The translations under genes and the position numbers were made by a program. Below are positions 8,817-18,259 of a DNA stretch of 38,176 nucleotides, one piece after another; positions within the stretch are counted from its first letter, which is position 1, and every line of letters starts with the position of its first letter. Under the pieces are notes generated by a model. The model made no database searches, was not told where the DNA came from, and was given only the letters and a program-made list of their open reading frames with translations. The stretch comes from an uncultured Bacteroidales bacterium (GTDB lineage: Bacteria > Bacteroidota > Bacteroidia > Bacteroidales > TTA-H9): contig CALJNV010000140.1 of assembly GCA_937981455.1 (NCBI GenBank), positions 1-38,176 on the forward strand, read 5' to 3'.

Positions 8817-9665
8817 TTAACTTCGAACGATTAGTTTTTGGTCGGCACAAAATAATTCTACTTTTAAAGCAGACAAAAGGTCGTTACCCATAATCCCATC
8901 GAGGGGAGGGAAACCCAACCGCAGGTAGGCATGGTTTACATTTTCTAAATCAATCAATTTACCCGAGAAATCATGCAAAACCACATGACCTATCTCCAAC
9001 GTATTAAAATTCACGTTGCCCAAAGGCGCATATTCATCTTTAACACCTTTGCAGGGTTCATCCACAGGCTCGAGAAGGTTTTCATCAAATTCAACAATTT
9101 GATGAAAACGGCGGCTATTAAAAATAGTGACGGTGGCTCCGGTGTCAATAAACATATTTACTTTTTTCCCCATGATTTTGATTTGAACAACCAGGTGAGA
9201 GGCACCGGGAACAACAGAGAGTGCCCGAAAACGCAAAGCACGTGAATTACCCAGACGGAGAAGCTGTTTTCGAAAGCTGATCAGGGACCCAGGCAAGGTG
9301 AGTAGATCCCCGCCCAACACACCATGCACGGGACCTTCAATAAGCCTACCGAAGAGCTGTTCCAGGAGGGTGAGATCCGACATTATAACCTCGTAATGAG
9401 GAATTTGAATCTTGCCTACGGTAAAACTTCTCACAGGCAAGACGTAGGCCTCAAAATTTTCGCCCATACCCATGGCATGAAAAGTCGGGTCCTGGTATGG
9501 AAACTTGGCGGCAAAATAATGAATACGACGTTGGCAAAACACGGTGTGGGATGCACCGGTATCAATAAGCATTCGAGCGGGCAACCCGTTAATCTGTATA
9601 TTGACGAGTTGATGAACGCCCCGATCTTCTTTAACGTAAAACACCGGCAATACAGATTTTGCCAT
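8817..9665 (-). CDS. Tandem retropepsin-like aspartyl protease
   Basis: Two parallel active-site segments, 'VNIQINGLPARMLIDTGASHTVFCQRRIH' and 'VQIKIMGKKVNMFIDTGATVTIFNSRRFH', each followed by a G-x-x-G-x-D motif ('GVLGGDLL', 'GIMGNDLL'). Confidence 0.85.
   Translation of the reverse strand: MAKSVLPVFYVKEDRGVHQLVNIQINGLPARMLIDTGASHTVFCQRRIHYFAAKFPYQDPTFHAMGMGENFEAYVLPVRSFTVGKIQIPHYEVIMSDLTLLEQLFGRLIEGPVHGVLGGDLLTLPGSLISFRKQLLRLGNSRALRFRALSVVPGASHLVVQIKIMGKKVNMFIDTGATVTIFNSRRFHQIVEFDENLLEPVDEPCKGVKDEYAPLGNVNFNTLEIGHVVLHDFSGKLIDLENVNHAYLRLGFPPLDGIMGNDLLSALKVELFCADQKLIVRS
9078..9109. repeat. Perfect 14-bp inverted repeat with 4-nt loop inside the retropepsin-like CDS
   Basis: GTTTTCATCAAATT-CAAC-AATTTGATGAAAAC read directly from the + strand. 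Confidence 0.95.
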
Positions 9666-9680
9666 AAGTTGAGTATTGGG

Positions 9681-11339
9681 TTAGTAAACGAAACTACTGC
9701 CGCCCAAAAATTCTCTCAAAATGCTAGTGGGAGGAATCTCGCGTGCCGAAATAGGCTGGAAATAAGACAAAAACTTAAGCAAGCGATTTGCTTCTGCGTA
9801 TTCTGGCTCACATTCTGGAATCGTTTTAAGCAATGGCTCGGCATAAGTTTTAAGCACAGCCAGTTCATATAAAAGCGCAGAGTTAAACATTACTTCCGCA
9901 TTTTCCTGATAAGGAAAGATATATTTTTCTTCACCATTACGTACACTGGGCCAGCGACGAAGAGTTTCAAGGGCTGAGTAGCCTCTAAATCGATAGTCGC
10001 GCACCATACGCCGAATGAGTCGATTATCAGTGGAATGAATAGGATTTTGTGCATCAATAGAAATCTGGGTGAGCGCTGATACAAAAATGCCAAATTTACA
10101 GGATGGTTCAATAGCCGGGGTGAGCTCTGGATTCAACCCATGAATACCCTCTACCACCAAAATCTGATCCTTGGTCATGCGAACCGGTGCTGGAGATAAA
10201 CTTCTTTTACCGGTTGTAAAATCGAATCGAGGCAACCTTACCTCTTTGCCTTGCATGAGATCATTGATATTTTGATTAAACAGAGCAATATCAATGGCTT
10301 TGATGGTTTCGAAATCGTAGTCTCCGTTTTCGTCGCGAGGCGTAAGCTCGCGATCCACGAAATAATTATCGAGCGAAATCTGCATAGGCCTTAGGCCCAA
10401 AACCATAAGTTGTATAGATAAGCGCTTGCTGAATGTGGTCTTGCCCGACGATGAGGGTCCAGAAATAAGTATCACTCTTACGTGATCCCGCATCTTATAA
10501 ATTTTATCAGCAATGCGCGCAATGCGTTTTTCATGCAGGGCTTCGGCAATTTTTATCAAGTCAGTGTCGCGCTTTTCCCGGGTGGCCTCATTCAAATCGC
10601 CCACATAAGCGGCCCCCAAAATATTAACCCATTTTCGATGTTCGCGAAATACTTTGAATAATTTAGGCTGATAGTAAACTTTATCGGGTATTTCAAAGGT
10701 TTCGGGATCGGGAACCCTGAGGAGAATACCCTTGTAATAGGGTTGAAGATCAAAACGGGTGAGATAGCCAGTTGAGGGTACCAGGTAACCATAAAAATAA
10801 TTGATGTAACCGTTCATTCCATATACCGAGGTGTACATCTCATGTCGCAACCTGAAAAGTTTAGCCTTTTCGAAATGGCGGTGTTTTTCAAACAATTCAG
10901 CGGCTTCAGGTGTAGGGATTTCATTCCGGGTAAATGGAAGATCTTGCTTTACAAGCTCTTCCATCTTCGATTTCAATTCATAAATCAAGTCGGCATTTAC
11001 CTCGGCACCATCCACCTCGGCATACCATCCCTTGCTTACACCATGCTCGATGCGCAAAAAAGCTTGTGGTTTGAGTTCCCTCAAAGCAGCGTAAAGCAAA
11101 AAAGCAACACTGCGTACATACATCCGGTAACCAATCGGATGCGTGTAATCTATGAACAAAATGGTCTTGGGTTTGTAGAGATCGTAATTGAGCTCTCTTA
11201 ATTTGTTGTTGACCAAGGCACCCAAGACGGGATAACGGGTTTCAATCTTTAAATCTTGTGCAATTTCACGCAAAGTGGTTGCTCTGGGATAAGATTTGCG
11301 TACATTGTTGTTGATACAAATTATTTCTATGGTGCTCAT
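9681..11339 (-). CDS. Nucleoside (uridine-type) kinase with N-terminal TGS/ThrRS-like domain
   Basis: 'VILISGPSSSGKTTFSKRLSIQLMVLGLRPMQISLDNYFVDRELTPRDENGDYDFE' kinase core; N-terminal 'TTLREIAQDLKIETRYPVLGALVNNKLRELNYDL' TGS-like. Confidence 0.9.
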   Translation of the reverse strand: MSTIEIICINNNVRKSYPRATTLREIAQDLKIETRYPVLGALVNNKLRELNYDLYKPKTILFIDYTHPIGYRMYVRSVAFLLYAALRELKPQAFLRIEHGVSKGWYAEVDGAEVNADLIYELKSKMEELVKQDLPFTRNEIPTPEAAELFEKHRHFEKAKLFRLRHEMYTSVYGMNGYINYFYGYLVPSTGYLTRFDLQPYYKGILLRVPDPETFEIPDKVYYQPKLFKVFREHRKWVNILGAAYVGDLNEATREKRDTDLIKIAEALHEKRIARIADKIYKMRDHVRVILISGPSSSGKTTFSKRLSIQLMVLGLRPMQISLDNYFVDRELTPRDENGDYDFETIKAIDIALFNQNINDLMQGKEVRLPRFDFTTGKRSLSPAPVRMTKDQILVVEGIHGLNPELTPAIEPSCKFGIFVSALTQISIDAQNPIHSTDNRLIRRMVRDYRFRGYSALETLRRWPSVRNGEEKYIFPYQENAEVMFNSALLYELAVLKTYAEPLLKTIPECEPEYAEANRLLKFLSYFQPISAREIPPTSILREFLGGSSFVY

Positions 11340-11343
11340 AGCT

Positions 11344-14202
11344 TTACTTTAAAATGCATTGTAGAAACTGACCGGTATAACTCTCGGGATGGCGAGCAAT
11401 TTCTTCGGGGGTACCGGCAGCTACAATTCTACCCCCTTTTTGCCCGCCTTCGGGGCCAATGTCGATTATGTAATCGGCTACTTTAATCACTTCCATGTTA
11501 TGTTCAATCACCAAAATAGTATTCCCCCTGTCGGTTAGGGTTTGCAATACTTGAAGCAATACATTTACATCTTCGAAATGAAGACCTGTGGTAGGTTCAT
11601 CGAGAATATAAAGTGTTTTTCCTGTATCGCGACGCGAAAGTTCAGCCGCCAGCTTCACTCTCTGGGCTTCACCCCCTGAAAGGGTAGTCGACGACTGCCC
11701 AAGCGTAATGTAACCTAAGCCCACATCCTGCAAGGTTTTAATTTTTTGAACGATTGAAGGAATATTTTCAAAAAACTCCACGGCCTGATCGATGGTCATG
11801 TTCAGCACATCGTTGATACTTCTTCCCTTGTATCGAACTTCGAGTGTTTCCCGATTGTATCGTTTACCCTGACAGGTTTCGCAAGGCACCATCACATCTG
11901 GAAGAAAATTCATTTCTATAACCCTAAGTCCGGCTCCACCACAGGTTTCGCATCGACCTCCCTTAACATTAAATGAAAATCGACCGGGTTTATAACCCCG
12001 TATTTTGGCTTCAGGCAAAGAGGCATACAATTGACGAATCTCATCGAAAACTTTAGTATACGTGGCTGGGTTGCTTCTAGGGGTTCGACCAATAGGGGTT
12101 TGATCGACCTCAATAACTTTATCGATGTATTTAAGACCCTCCAGAGAATCATAGGGCAGGGCCGCTTTTTGGGAACGATAAAGTTCACGACTCAGTATGG
12201 GGTATAACGTTTCATTAATAAGGCTCGATTTTCCGCTGCCCGATACGCCTGTAACGCAGACAAAAAGTCCCAGCGGCAAATCCAGCGTAACATTTTTTAA
12301 GTTGTGTCCTCTTGCGCCTTTCAGGATAAGGTGCTTTCCATTTCCCTTACGTCGGGTAGAAGGTATAGGAATACGTTTTTCGCCCCGCAGATATTGACAA
12401 GTTAAAGAATTTTGTGTGAGCAATTGTTCAGGGGTGCCAATGGCCACAATACGTCCCCCATGAATACCTGCACCAGGGCCCATATCAATTACATAATCCG
12501 CAGAACGGATCATCTCTTCGTCATGCTCCACCACGATTACTGAATTACCACTGTCGCGCAGGGCTTTCAATGAATCGATCAACCGATGATTGTCGCGTTG
12601 ATGAAGGCCAATACTTGGTTCATCGAGGATATAAAGTACGCCCGTAAGTTGACTCCCAATCTGCGTAGCCAGGCGTATTCGTTGGCTCTCACCTCCCGAA
12701 AGACTTCGAGCGGTTCTGTTGCACGATAAATAACCCAATCCAACATTGAGCAGAAACTTTAGCCGCGATCGTATTTCTCGAATAATCTCTTTCCCTATAA
12801 TAAATTCTCTATCACTGAGGCGTTCTGGCAATTCTGCAAACCATGCGTCAAGGCTCTCCAAATCCATTTGGGCCAACTCGGCAATATTCTTTTCAGCTAT
12901 TTTATACCATAGAGATTCTTTTTTAAGCCGCGTACCTTCGCACTCAGGGCACTCTACTTGATTGATAAAACCGCTTACCCATTTGCGAATGTTAGCCGAC
13001 TCGCCTTCTTCATATTGATTCAAAATAAAATTCACCAGTCCGTCGAAATCGAGGCGATAGGTATTTACAACCCCAGCGTATTCTTTTTGAAAAACAAAAC
13101 CTTCACTACTGCCATAAAGTATAGTGTTGATGGCTTCTTCTGGCAACTCCCCTACTGGGGTGTCGAGGGTACAGCCGTAACGTTTTACAATACCTTCGAA
13201 TTGGGTAAAAATATAGTTGTTTTTAAATTCACCCGCCGGAGCGATGCCTCCTTTGCGAATACTTAGCCTGGGGTCGGGAAAGACCTTTTGAAGATCAATT
13301 TCGCTGATTTGCCCCAATCCCCTGCATCGTGGACAGGCACCATAAGGCGAATTAAAAGAAAAGGTATTAGGCTCGGGTTCTTCGTAGGCTAAGCCCGTTT
13401 CAGGGTCCATTAAATTGCGGCTTAAATGGCGCAGCTCACGCGGGTCATCTTTCAATAGAATTATACTTCCCTTGCCTTGCCTCATGGCAGTATCTATTGA
13501 GCGCACCAATCGATCGTGATTCTCCTCATTGATCACTATCCTATCGACCACCAACTCGATATCGTGAACTTTGTATCGATCGAGCTGACGAACATCACTG
13601 AGTGATTTCAAATCTCCGTCAACCCTTACCCGGGTATATCCCTGCTTTCGCAGGTTATCGAAAACTTCACGGTAGTGCCCTTTGCGTCCTTTAACTAAAG
13701 AGGCTAAAATATAGAGTTTCTCACCGGCATATTCTCTTTCAATTAGTTCCCTGATTTCTTTCTCAGAATATTTAATCATAGGCTTTCCGCTCAGATACGA
13801 ATAAGCCGTGGCTATGCGAGCAAACAACAATCGCAAAAAGTCGTATATTTCAGTAATGGTGCCAACGGTAGAACGTGGATTGGTAACCGTAGTCTTTTGA
13901 TCAATAGAGATTACGGGGCTCAGGCCGGTTATTTTATCTACATCGGGCCTCTCAAGATTTCCAATAAATTGCCGGGCATAGGCCGAGAAGGTTTCCATAT
14001 ATCGGCGTTGTCCTTCAGCATAAATCGTATCGAAGGCCAGCGAGGACTTACCGCTGCCACTCAAACCTGTAAAAACCACCAGCCTGTTGCGAGGTATGAC
14101 CACATCAATGTTTTTCAGGTTGTGAACCCGAGCCCCTTCCACCCTGAGTTCTTCCTGCATCAATACTTCAGCGTGCAATTCAACAGTATCTTTCACACTC
14201 AT
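11344..14202 (-). CDS. uvrA: Excinuclease ABC subunit A
   Basis: Two ABC ATPase domains ('[14 protein letters not shown]', '[14 protein letters not shown]'; '[12 protein letters not shown]', '[12 protein letters not shown]'), zinc-binding CxxC motifs, 952 aa. Confidence 0.98.
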   Translation of the reverse strand: MSVKDTVELHAEVLMQEELRVEGARVHNLKNIDVVIPRNRLVVFTGLSGSGKSSLAFDTIYAEGQRRYMETFSAYARQFIGNLERPDVDKITGLSPVISIDQKTTVTNPRSTVGTITEIYDFLRLLFARIATAYSYLSGKPMIKYSEKEIRELIEREYAGEKLYILASLVKGRKGHYREVFDNLRKQGYTRVRVDGDLKSLSDVRQLDRYKVHDIELVVDRIVINEENHDRLVRSIDTAMRQGKGSIILLKDDPRELRHLSRNLMDPETGLAYEEPEPNTFSFNSPYGACPRCRGLGQISEIDLQKVFPDPRLSIRKGGIAPAGEFKNNYIFTQFEGIVKRYGCTLDTPVGELPEEAINTILYGSSEGFVFQKEYAGVVNTYRLDFDGLVNFILNQYEEGESANIRKWVSGFINQVECPECEGTRLKKESLWYKIAEKNIAELAQMDLESLDAWFAELPERLSDREFIIGKEIIREIRSRLKFLLNVGLGYLSCNRTARSLSGGESQRIRLATQIGSQLTGVLYILDEPSIGLHQRDNHRLIDSLKALRDSGNSVIVVEHDEEMIRSADYVIDMGPGAGIHGGRIVAIGTPEQLLTQNSLTCQYLRGEKRIPIPSTRRKGNGKHLILKGARGHNLKNVTLDLPLGLFVCVTGVSGSGKSSLINETLYPILSRELYRSQKAALPYDSLEGLKYIDKVIEVDQTPIGRTPRSNPATYTKVFDEIRQLYASLPEAKIRGYKPGRFSFNVKGGRCETCGGAGLRVIEMNFLPDVMVPCETCQGKRYNRETLEVRYKGRSINDVLNMTIDQAVEFFENIPSIVQKIKTLQDVGLGYITLGQSSTTLSGGEAQRVKLAAELSRRDTGKTLYILDEPTTGLHFEDVNVLLQVLQTLTDRGNTILVIEHNMEVIKVADYIIDIGPEGGQKGGRIVAAGTPEEIARHPESYTGQFLQCILK

Positions 14203-15188
14203 TTCGATGTATCCACCTCATTAACTGACTCCCTGAGCAGGGCATCGTAATCGTTATACTTACTTGTTGCTATTTTTATTGTATAAACTTTTCCAGATTT
14301 TACTACAAGTGCAGTATCGCGAATCCAAGGATTCAATTCTCGTAAAATACGGTAATTGATTCCTTGTTTACGAGACCATTCTACCAAATTTGGTATATTT
14401 TCCGAAACAGTTACTTCTTTTATGGGAAGTCTTGGATACAAATCTTCCTTGCGCAGCACATACCCATATCGTTGAGGATGTTCGAAGATGAGTTTGAATG
14501 CCAAAATCCTGAAAACATAACGCGAAGTTTCTGGATTCATATACATTTCATAGTAATTGGATGTTTTTTGGGTTCCTACAATGCGATCCATACGCCCCAT
14601 ACCCCCATTAAAGGCAGCAGCGGCAGTGGTCCAACTGCCGTATTTTTGGTAAGCTTTTTTCAAAAACTTACAAAAAGCCTGGGTTGCTTTTTCAAGATGA
14701 TAGCGTTCGTCAATCTGAGGATTAACCTCAAGCCCGTATTCTTTAGCTGTTTCAGGCAGAAACTGCCAATAGCCTGCTGCACCCGCAGGGGAAACATCGT
14801 GTAAAAAACCACTCTCAGCCAATACCAGATACTTAAAATCTACAGGAACACCTTCACGCTTGAGTATAGGTTCAATGACAGGAAAAAATCGATGCGCACG
14901 TTTAAAAAGTATCAACGATTGACTGTGCCAATAAGTATTTATGGTTAGCTCCCTGTCAAGGGACTCACGAACATAAAAAAGGTTGAGGGGAACATTTTCG
15001 CCTGCAAACGACATTTTTCGAGGTAAAGGGACTGCCACTGTGGCAGCACCGGAACGTTTCATAAAGTCATCGTCGAAAGGTTCTGCAGTAAAATGCCAGG
15101 CAGCAAAAACAAGGATTACCAATAAAATGGCAAGATGAGCTAATAAAAGAACCCGATATTTTTTCTTAAAATCGAATAATTTTCTCAT
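14199..15188 (-). CDS. Membrane-anchored lytic transglycosylase (SLT domain)
   Basis: 'LAESGFLHDVSPAGAAGYWQFLPETAKEYGLEVNPQIDERYHLEKATQAFCKFL' SLT motif. ATG at 15188 preferred; 4-nt ATGA overlap with the uvrA start. Confidence 0.9.
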   Translation of the reverse strand: MRKLFDFKKKYRVLLLAHLAILLVILVFAAWHFTAEPFDDDFMKRSGAATVAVPLPRKMSFAGENVPLNLFYVRESLDRELTINTYWHSQSLILFKRAHRFFPVIEPILKREGVPVDFKYLVLAESGFLHDVSPAGAAGYWQFLPETAKEYGLEVNPQIDERYHLEKATQAFCKFLKKAYQKYGSWTTAAAAFNGGMGRMDRIVGTQKTSNYYEMYMNPETSRYVFRILAFKLIFEHPQRYGYVLRKEDLYPRLPIKEVTVSENIPNLVEWSRKQGINYRILRELNPWIRDTALVVKSGKVYTIKIATSKYNDYDALLRESVNEVDTSK

Positions 15189-15302
15189 AAAACTCTTATA
15201 AATCGCAACACAGGTCAAAAAAAAGCTTTGCAAAATTACACCATATTACTGCAAGCAGAAGAACCCATATGGGGATAAAACCTATATGCAAGCCTGAACT
15301 AC

Positions 15303-15338
15303 AAAGAGAAAACAGCCGGAATATGGCATCTCCGGCTG
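15303..15338 (-). terminator. Intrinsic terminator downstream of clpC
   Basis: On the minus strand: CAGCCGGA-GATGCCATAT-TCCGGCTG followed by TTTTCTCTTT, beginning ~24 nt after the clpC stop. Confidence 0.8.
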
Positions 15339-15361
15339 CAGCTCAAAGAGGTTGGACCCTA

Positions 15362-17938
15362 TCACGACAGGCCAGGCGTTTCCTGGGGTGTAGTATGTGA
15401 AGAGGTTTGAATAACAATCTCTTGTTTATCATTGTCGAAATCTATAATGATGGTATCACCCGCCTGCATTTTGCTGCGAATAATTTCCTCGGCAAGGGCA
15501 TCTTCTACATATTTTTGAATAGCTCGTTTTAGAGGACGAGCGCCAAAATTGGGATCCCATCCTTTTTCTACGAGAAAATCTTTGGCACTGGTGGTAACCA
15601 TGATTTCGTATTTCAGAGAGCGCACCCTTTCATAAAGAAATTTCATCTCTATATCGATAATCTTGTGTATGTCTTCACGCTCTAAATTTTCGAAGATGAT
15701 GATGTCGTCGATACGGTTAAGAAACTCAGGCGAGAAGGTTTTTCTGAGGGCATTTTCTATCACACTACGGGCATGCTCATTTTGTTGGGCCGTTTTAGCA
15801 GCTGTAGCAAAGCCTACACCTTGACCGAATTCTTTTAATTGGCGCGAACCGATATTGGAGGTCATGATAATGATGGTATTTTTGAAATCCACCTTACGAC
15901 CCAGGCTATCCGTTAGAACGCCATCATCGAGTACTTGCAGGAGCAAATGAAAAACATCGGGATGGGCTTTTTCAATTTCATCCAGCAGTACAATGGAATA
16001 AGGTTTACGACGAACTTTTTCGGTAAGCTGTCCGCCCTCTTCGTATCCTACATAGCCTGGAGGTGCGCCAATGAGGCGAGATACAGCGAATTTCTCCATG
16101 TACTCGCTCATGTCTATGCGTATCAAAGCATCCTCAGAGTCGAAAAGATACCTAGCCAACACCTTGGCCATGTGGGTTTTCCCTACACCTGTAGGCCCCA
16201 AGAAGATAAAATTACCAATAGGTTTATTAGGATCCTTCAGCCCAGCCCGATTTCTTCGAATGGCACGTACTATTTTGCGAATGGCTTCATCCTGCCCAAT
16301 GACGCTGCCTTTCAACTCTTCTTCCATATGTAACAGCCTTTCGCTTTCATTTTGGGCCACCTTCTGTATCGGAATGCCTGTCATCATGGCCACAACCTCC
16401 GAAACATTTTCTTCGGTAACCCATTCCCGATGTATACGCGACTCTTCTTCCCAGCGTTTTTTGGCCCGCTCCAGTTCATTGCTCAACTTACGCTCCGTAT
16501 CGCGATGCATGGCGGCTTCCTCAAACTTTTGGGCACTAATAGCTGCATTCTTCCTTGCCCTCACCTCTTCTATGTTTTTCTCTATATGAAGGATTTCTTC
16601 TGGCACTCTGATATTCTTCATATGCACACGGGCTCCTGCTTCGTCGAGGGCATCAATGGCTTTGTCAGGCAAATAGCGATCTGTAATGTATCGCAGGGTA
16701 AGATTAACACATGCTCGAAGTGCCTCGTCAGTATATTTTACCAAATGATGGTCTTCATACTTTTCTTTGATATTGTTAAGTATTTCAAGAGTTTCTTCGG
16801 GTGTGGTGGGGTCAACCATAACCTTCTGAAAACGCCGTTCGAGGGCACCATCTTTTTCAATATATTGGCGATATTCGTCAAGTGTAGTAGCCCCTATAAC
16901 TTGTATCTCGCCTCTGGCCAAGGCGGGTTTAAACATATTGGATGCATCGAGGCTTCCTGTAGCGTTGCCAGCTCCTACCAACGTGTGAATCTCATCAATA
17001 AAAAGAATCACATCCGGATTTTTTTCCAGTTCATTCAAAACGGCCTTCATCCGCTCCTCAAATTGGCCTCTGTATTTGGTTCCGGCTACCAAGGAGCCTA
17101 AGTCGAGAGCTACAATGCGCTTGTTGAAAAGCGACCGAGGTACCTGCCGCTTGATTATACGAATGGCCAGTCCTTCAGCAATGGCCGACTTACCCACACC
17201 GGGCTCTCCTATTAATATGGGATTGTTTTTCTTACGGCGACTTAAAATTTGCGCAATCCGCTCCATCTCCCTTTCTCTTCCTACAATGGGATCCAATCTA
17301 CCCTCTTCGGCAGCACGCGTAATGTCGCGCCCAAAATTATCGAGTACTGGTGTGCGGCTTTTAGGATCTGCGTTGCGCTTGAGATTCTGAAATTCTTTAT
17401 CTTCATCCGGCTCATCTTCTGCGTCACCTCCTCCGCCCCGGGAATATCCATCCCTGGGCTCCTCATACCGCGATTCCTTTTCTTTGTCCTCGGGGCGAGC
17501 TGTCATGGTCCTTACTTCATTCTTAATGTCTTCATAATCAATGTTGTAATCCTCCAGAACCCTAACTACCAGATTGTCACCTACTTTTAAAATGGCTAAT
17601 AAAAGATGTTCGGTCCCAATGAGCTCACTTTTCAAGTCTTTAGCTTCTAAATAGGTCATCTTAAGCACCCTTTCAGCTTGTTTCACCAAACCGATGTTCT
17701 TGCTTTCTGCATCGGGTAATGGGGCTACAGGCTTTGCAATGGCACTTTCAATTGTCTTACGCATTTCGTTCAGGCTGGCACCCAAATACAACATAATTTG
17801 CACAGCCATGCCCTCCCCTTCTCGCAATATACCCAAAAAGATATGTTCTACACCAATTACATCGCTTCCCAACCGGATGGCTTCCTCGCGGCTGTATGAC
17901 AAAACGTCTTTAACTCTTTGTGAAAATTTAGCTTCCAT
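15362..17938 (-). CDS. clpC: ATP-dependent Clp protease ATP-binding subunit ClpC
   Basis: Two Clp N-repeats, AAA+ modules '[15 protein letters not shown]' and '[12 protein letters not shown]', UVR-type middle segment, 858 aa. Confidence 0.96.
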   Translation of the reverse strand: MEAKFSQRVKDVLSYSREEAIRLGSDVIGVEHIFLGILREGEGMAVQIMLYLGASLNEMRKTIESAIAKPVAPLPDAESKNIGLVKQAERVLKMTYLEAKDLKSELIGTEHLLLAILKVGDNLVVRVLEDYNIDYEDIKNEVRTMTARPEDKEKESRYEEPRDGYSRGGGGDAEDEPDEDKEFQNLKRNADPKSRTPVLDNFGRDITRAAEEGRLDPIVGREREMERIAQILSRRKKNNPILIGEPGVGKSAIAEGLAIRIIKRQVPRSLFNKRIVALDLGSLVAGTKYRGQFEERMKAVLNELEKNPDVILFIDEIHTLVGAGNATGSLDASNMFKPALARGEIQVIGATTLDEYRQYIEKDGALERRFQKVMVDPTTPEETLEILNNIKEKYEDHHLVKYTDEALRACVNLTLRYITDRYLPDKAIDALDEAGARVHMKNIRVPEEILHIEKNIEEVRARKNAAISAQKFEEAAMHRDTERKLSNELERAKKRWEEESRIHREWVTEENVSEVVAMMTGIPIQKVAQNESERLLHMEEELKGSVIGQDEAIRKIVRAIRRNRAGLKDPNKPIGNFIFLGPTGVGKTHMAKVLARYLFDSEDALIRIDMSEYMEKFAVSRLIGAPPGYVGYEEGGQLTEKVRRKPYSIVLLDEIEKAHPDVFHLLLQVLDDGVLTDSLGRKVDFKNTIIIMTSNIGSRQLKEFGQGVGFATAAKTAQQNEHARSVIENALRKTFSPEFLNRIDDIIIFENLEREDIHKIIDIEMKFLYERVRSLKYEIMVTTSAKDFLVEKGWDPNFGARPLKRAIQKYVEDALAEEIIRSKMQAGDTIIIDFDNDKQEIVIQTSSHTTPQETPGLS

Positions 17939-18032
17939 CTATTTTTTATCGTCTCTAATATTAACAATCAATCTTAAATTTTTGTTCTTCAGTGTCTTTT
18001 AAGAAGAACATGAAGTTCAATAAATTTCGATG

Positions 18033-18040
18033 CAAATTTA
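18033..18040 (-). promoter_or_regulatory. Candidate -7 box for clpC (TAAATTTG)
   Basis: Minus-strand TAAATTTG matches the Bacteroidota TAnnTTTG -7 consensus, ~95 nt upstream of the clpC start; no well-spaced -33 TTG seen. Confidence 0.4.
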
Positions 18041-18198
18041 CGACCAAAGCTGCAGGTGTCACATATTTTTTTTCAAAATTAAAGCCTATCAGCCATTCAG
18101 ATCCTATTTCTTGGTTTATTTTTTCAACAATCTGCCATTAGTTTATCAACAGCATCATTCCTGTTGTGGGTTGATGGGGGGGGTAATTATATTTTTCG

Positions 18199-18206
18199 TA
18201 ACTTCG
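18199..18206 (+). promoter_or_regulatory. Candidate -7 box for gyrA (TAACTTCG)
   Basis: One mismatch to TAnnTTTG, ~54 nt upstream of the gyrA ATG; a G8 tract lies 15 nt upstream of it. Confidence 0.4.
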
Positions 18207-18259
18207 CAGTTCGGTATTTGAAGATGCAAATACTTCATTTTGTTAATTTTATAAATTGA

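Noticed and set aside
9324-9872. 182-aa plus-strand ORF opposite the retropepsin-like and nucleoside kinase genes
   Set aside because: Shadow ORF spanning the junction of two confident minus-strand genes; no recognisable domain.
9681-11339. TGS domain fused to a uridine-kinase-like domain as a novel fusion
   Set aside because: This architecture is already known as a nucleoside kinase family in several bacterial phyla, so not novel in itself.
14199-14202. ATGA overlap of the lytic transglycosylase stop and uvrA start as something novel
   Set aside because: Common translational-coupling arrangement; ordinary in compact bacterial operons.
14364-14804. 146-aa plus-strand ORF opposite the lytic transglycosylase
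   Set aside because: Antisense shadow of a confident SLT-domain gene.
16352-17101. 249-aa plus-strand ORF opposite clpC
   Set aside because: Antisense to a strongly supported clpC; composition is that of a shadow ORF (Cys/Phe/His-rich) with no family resemblance.
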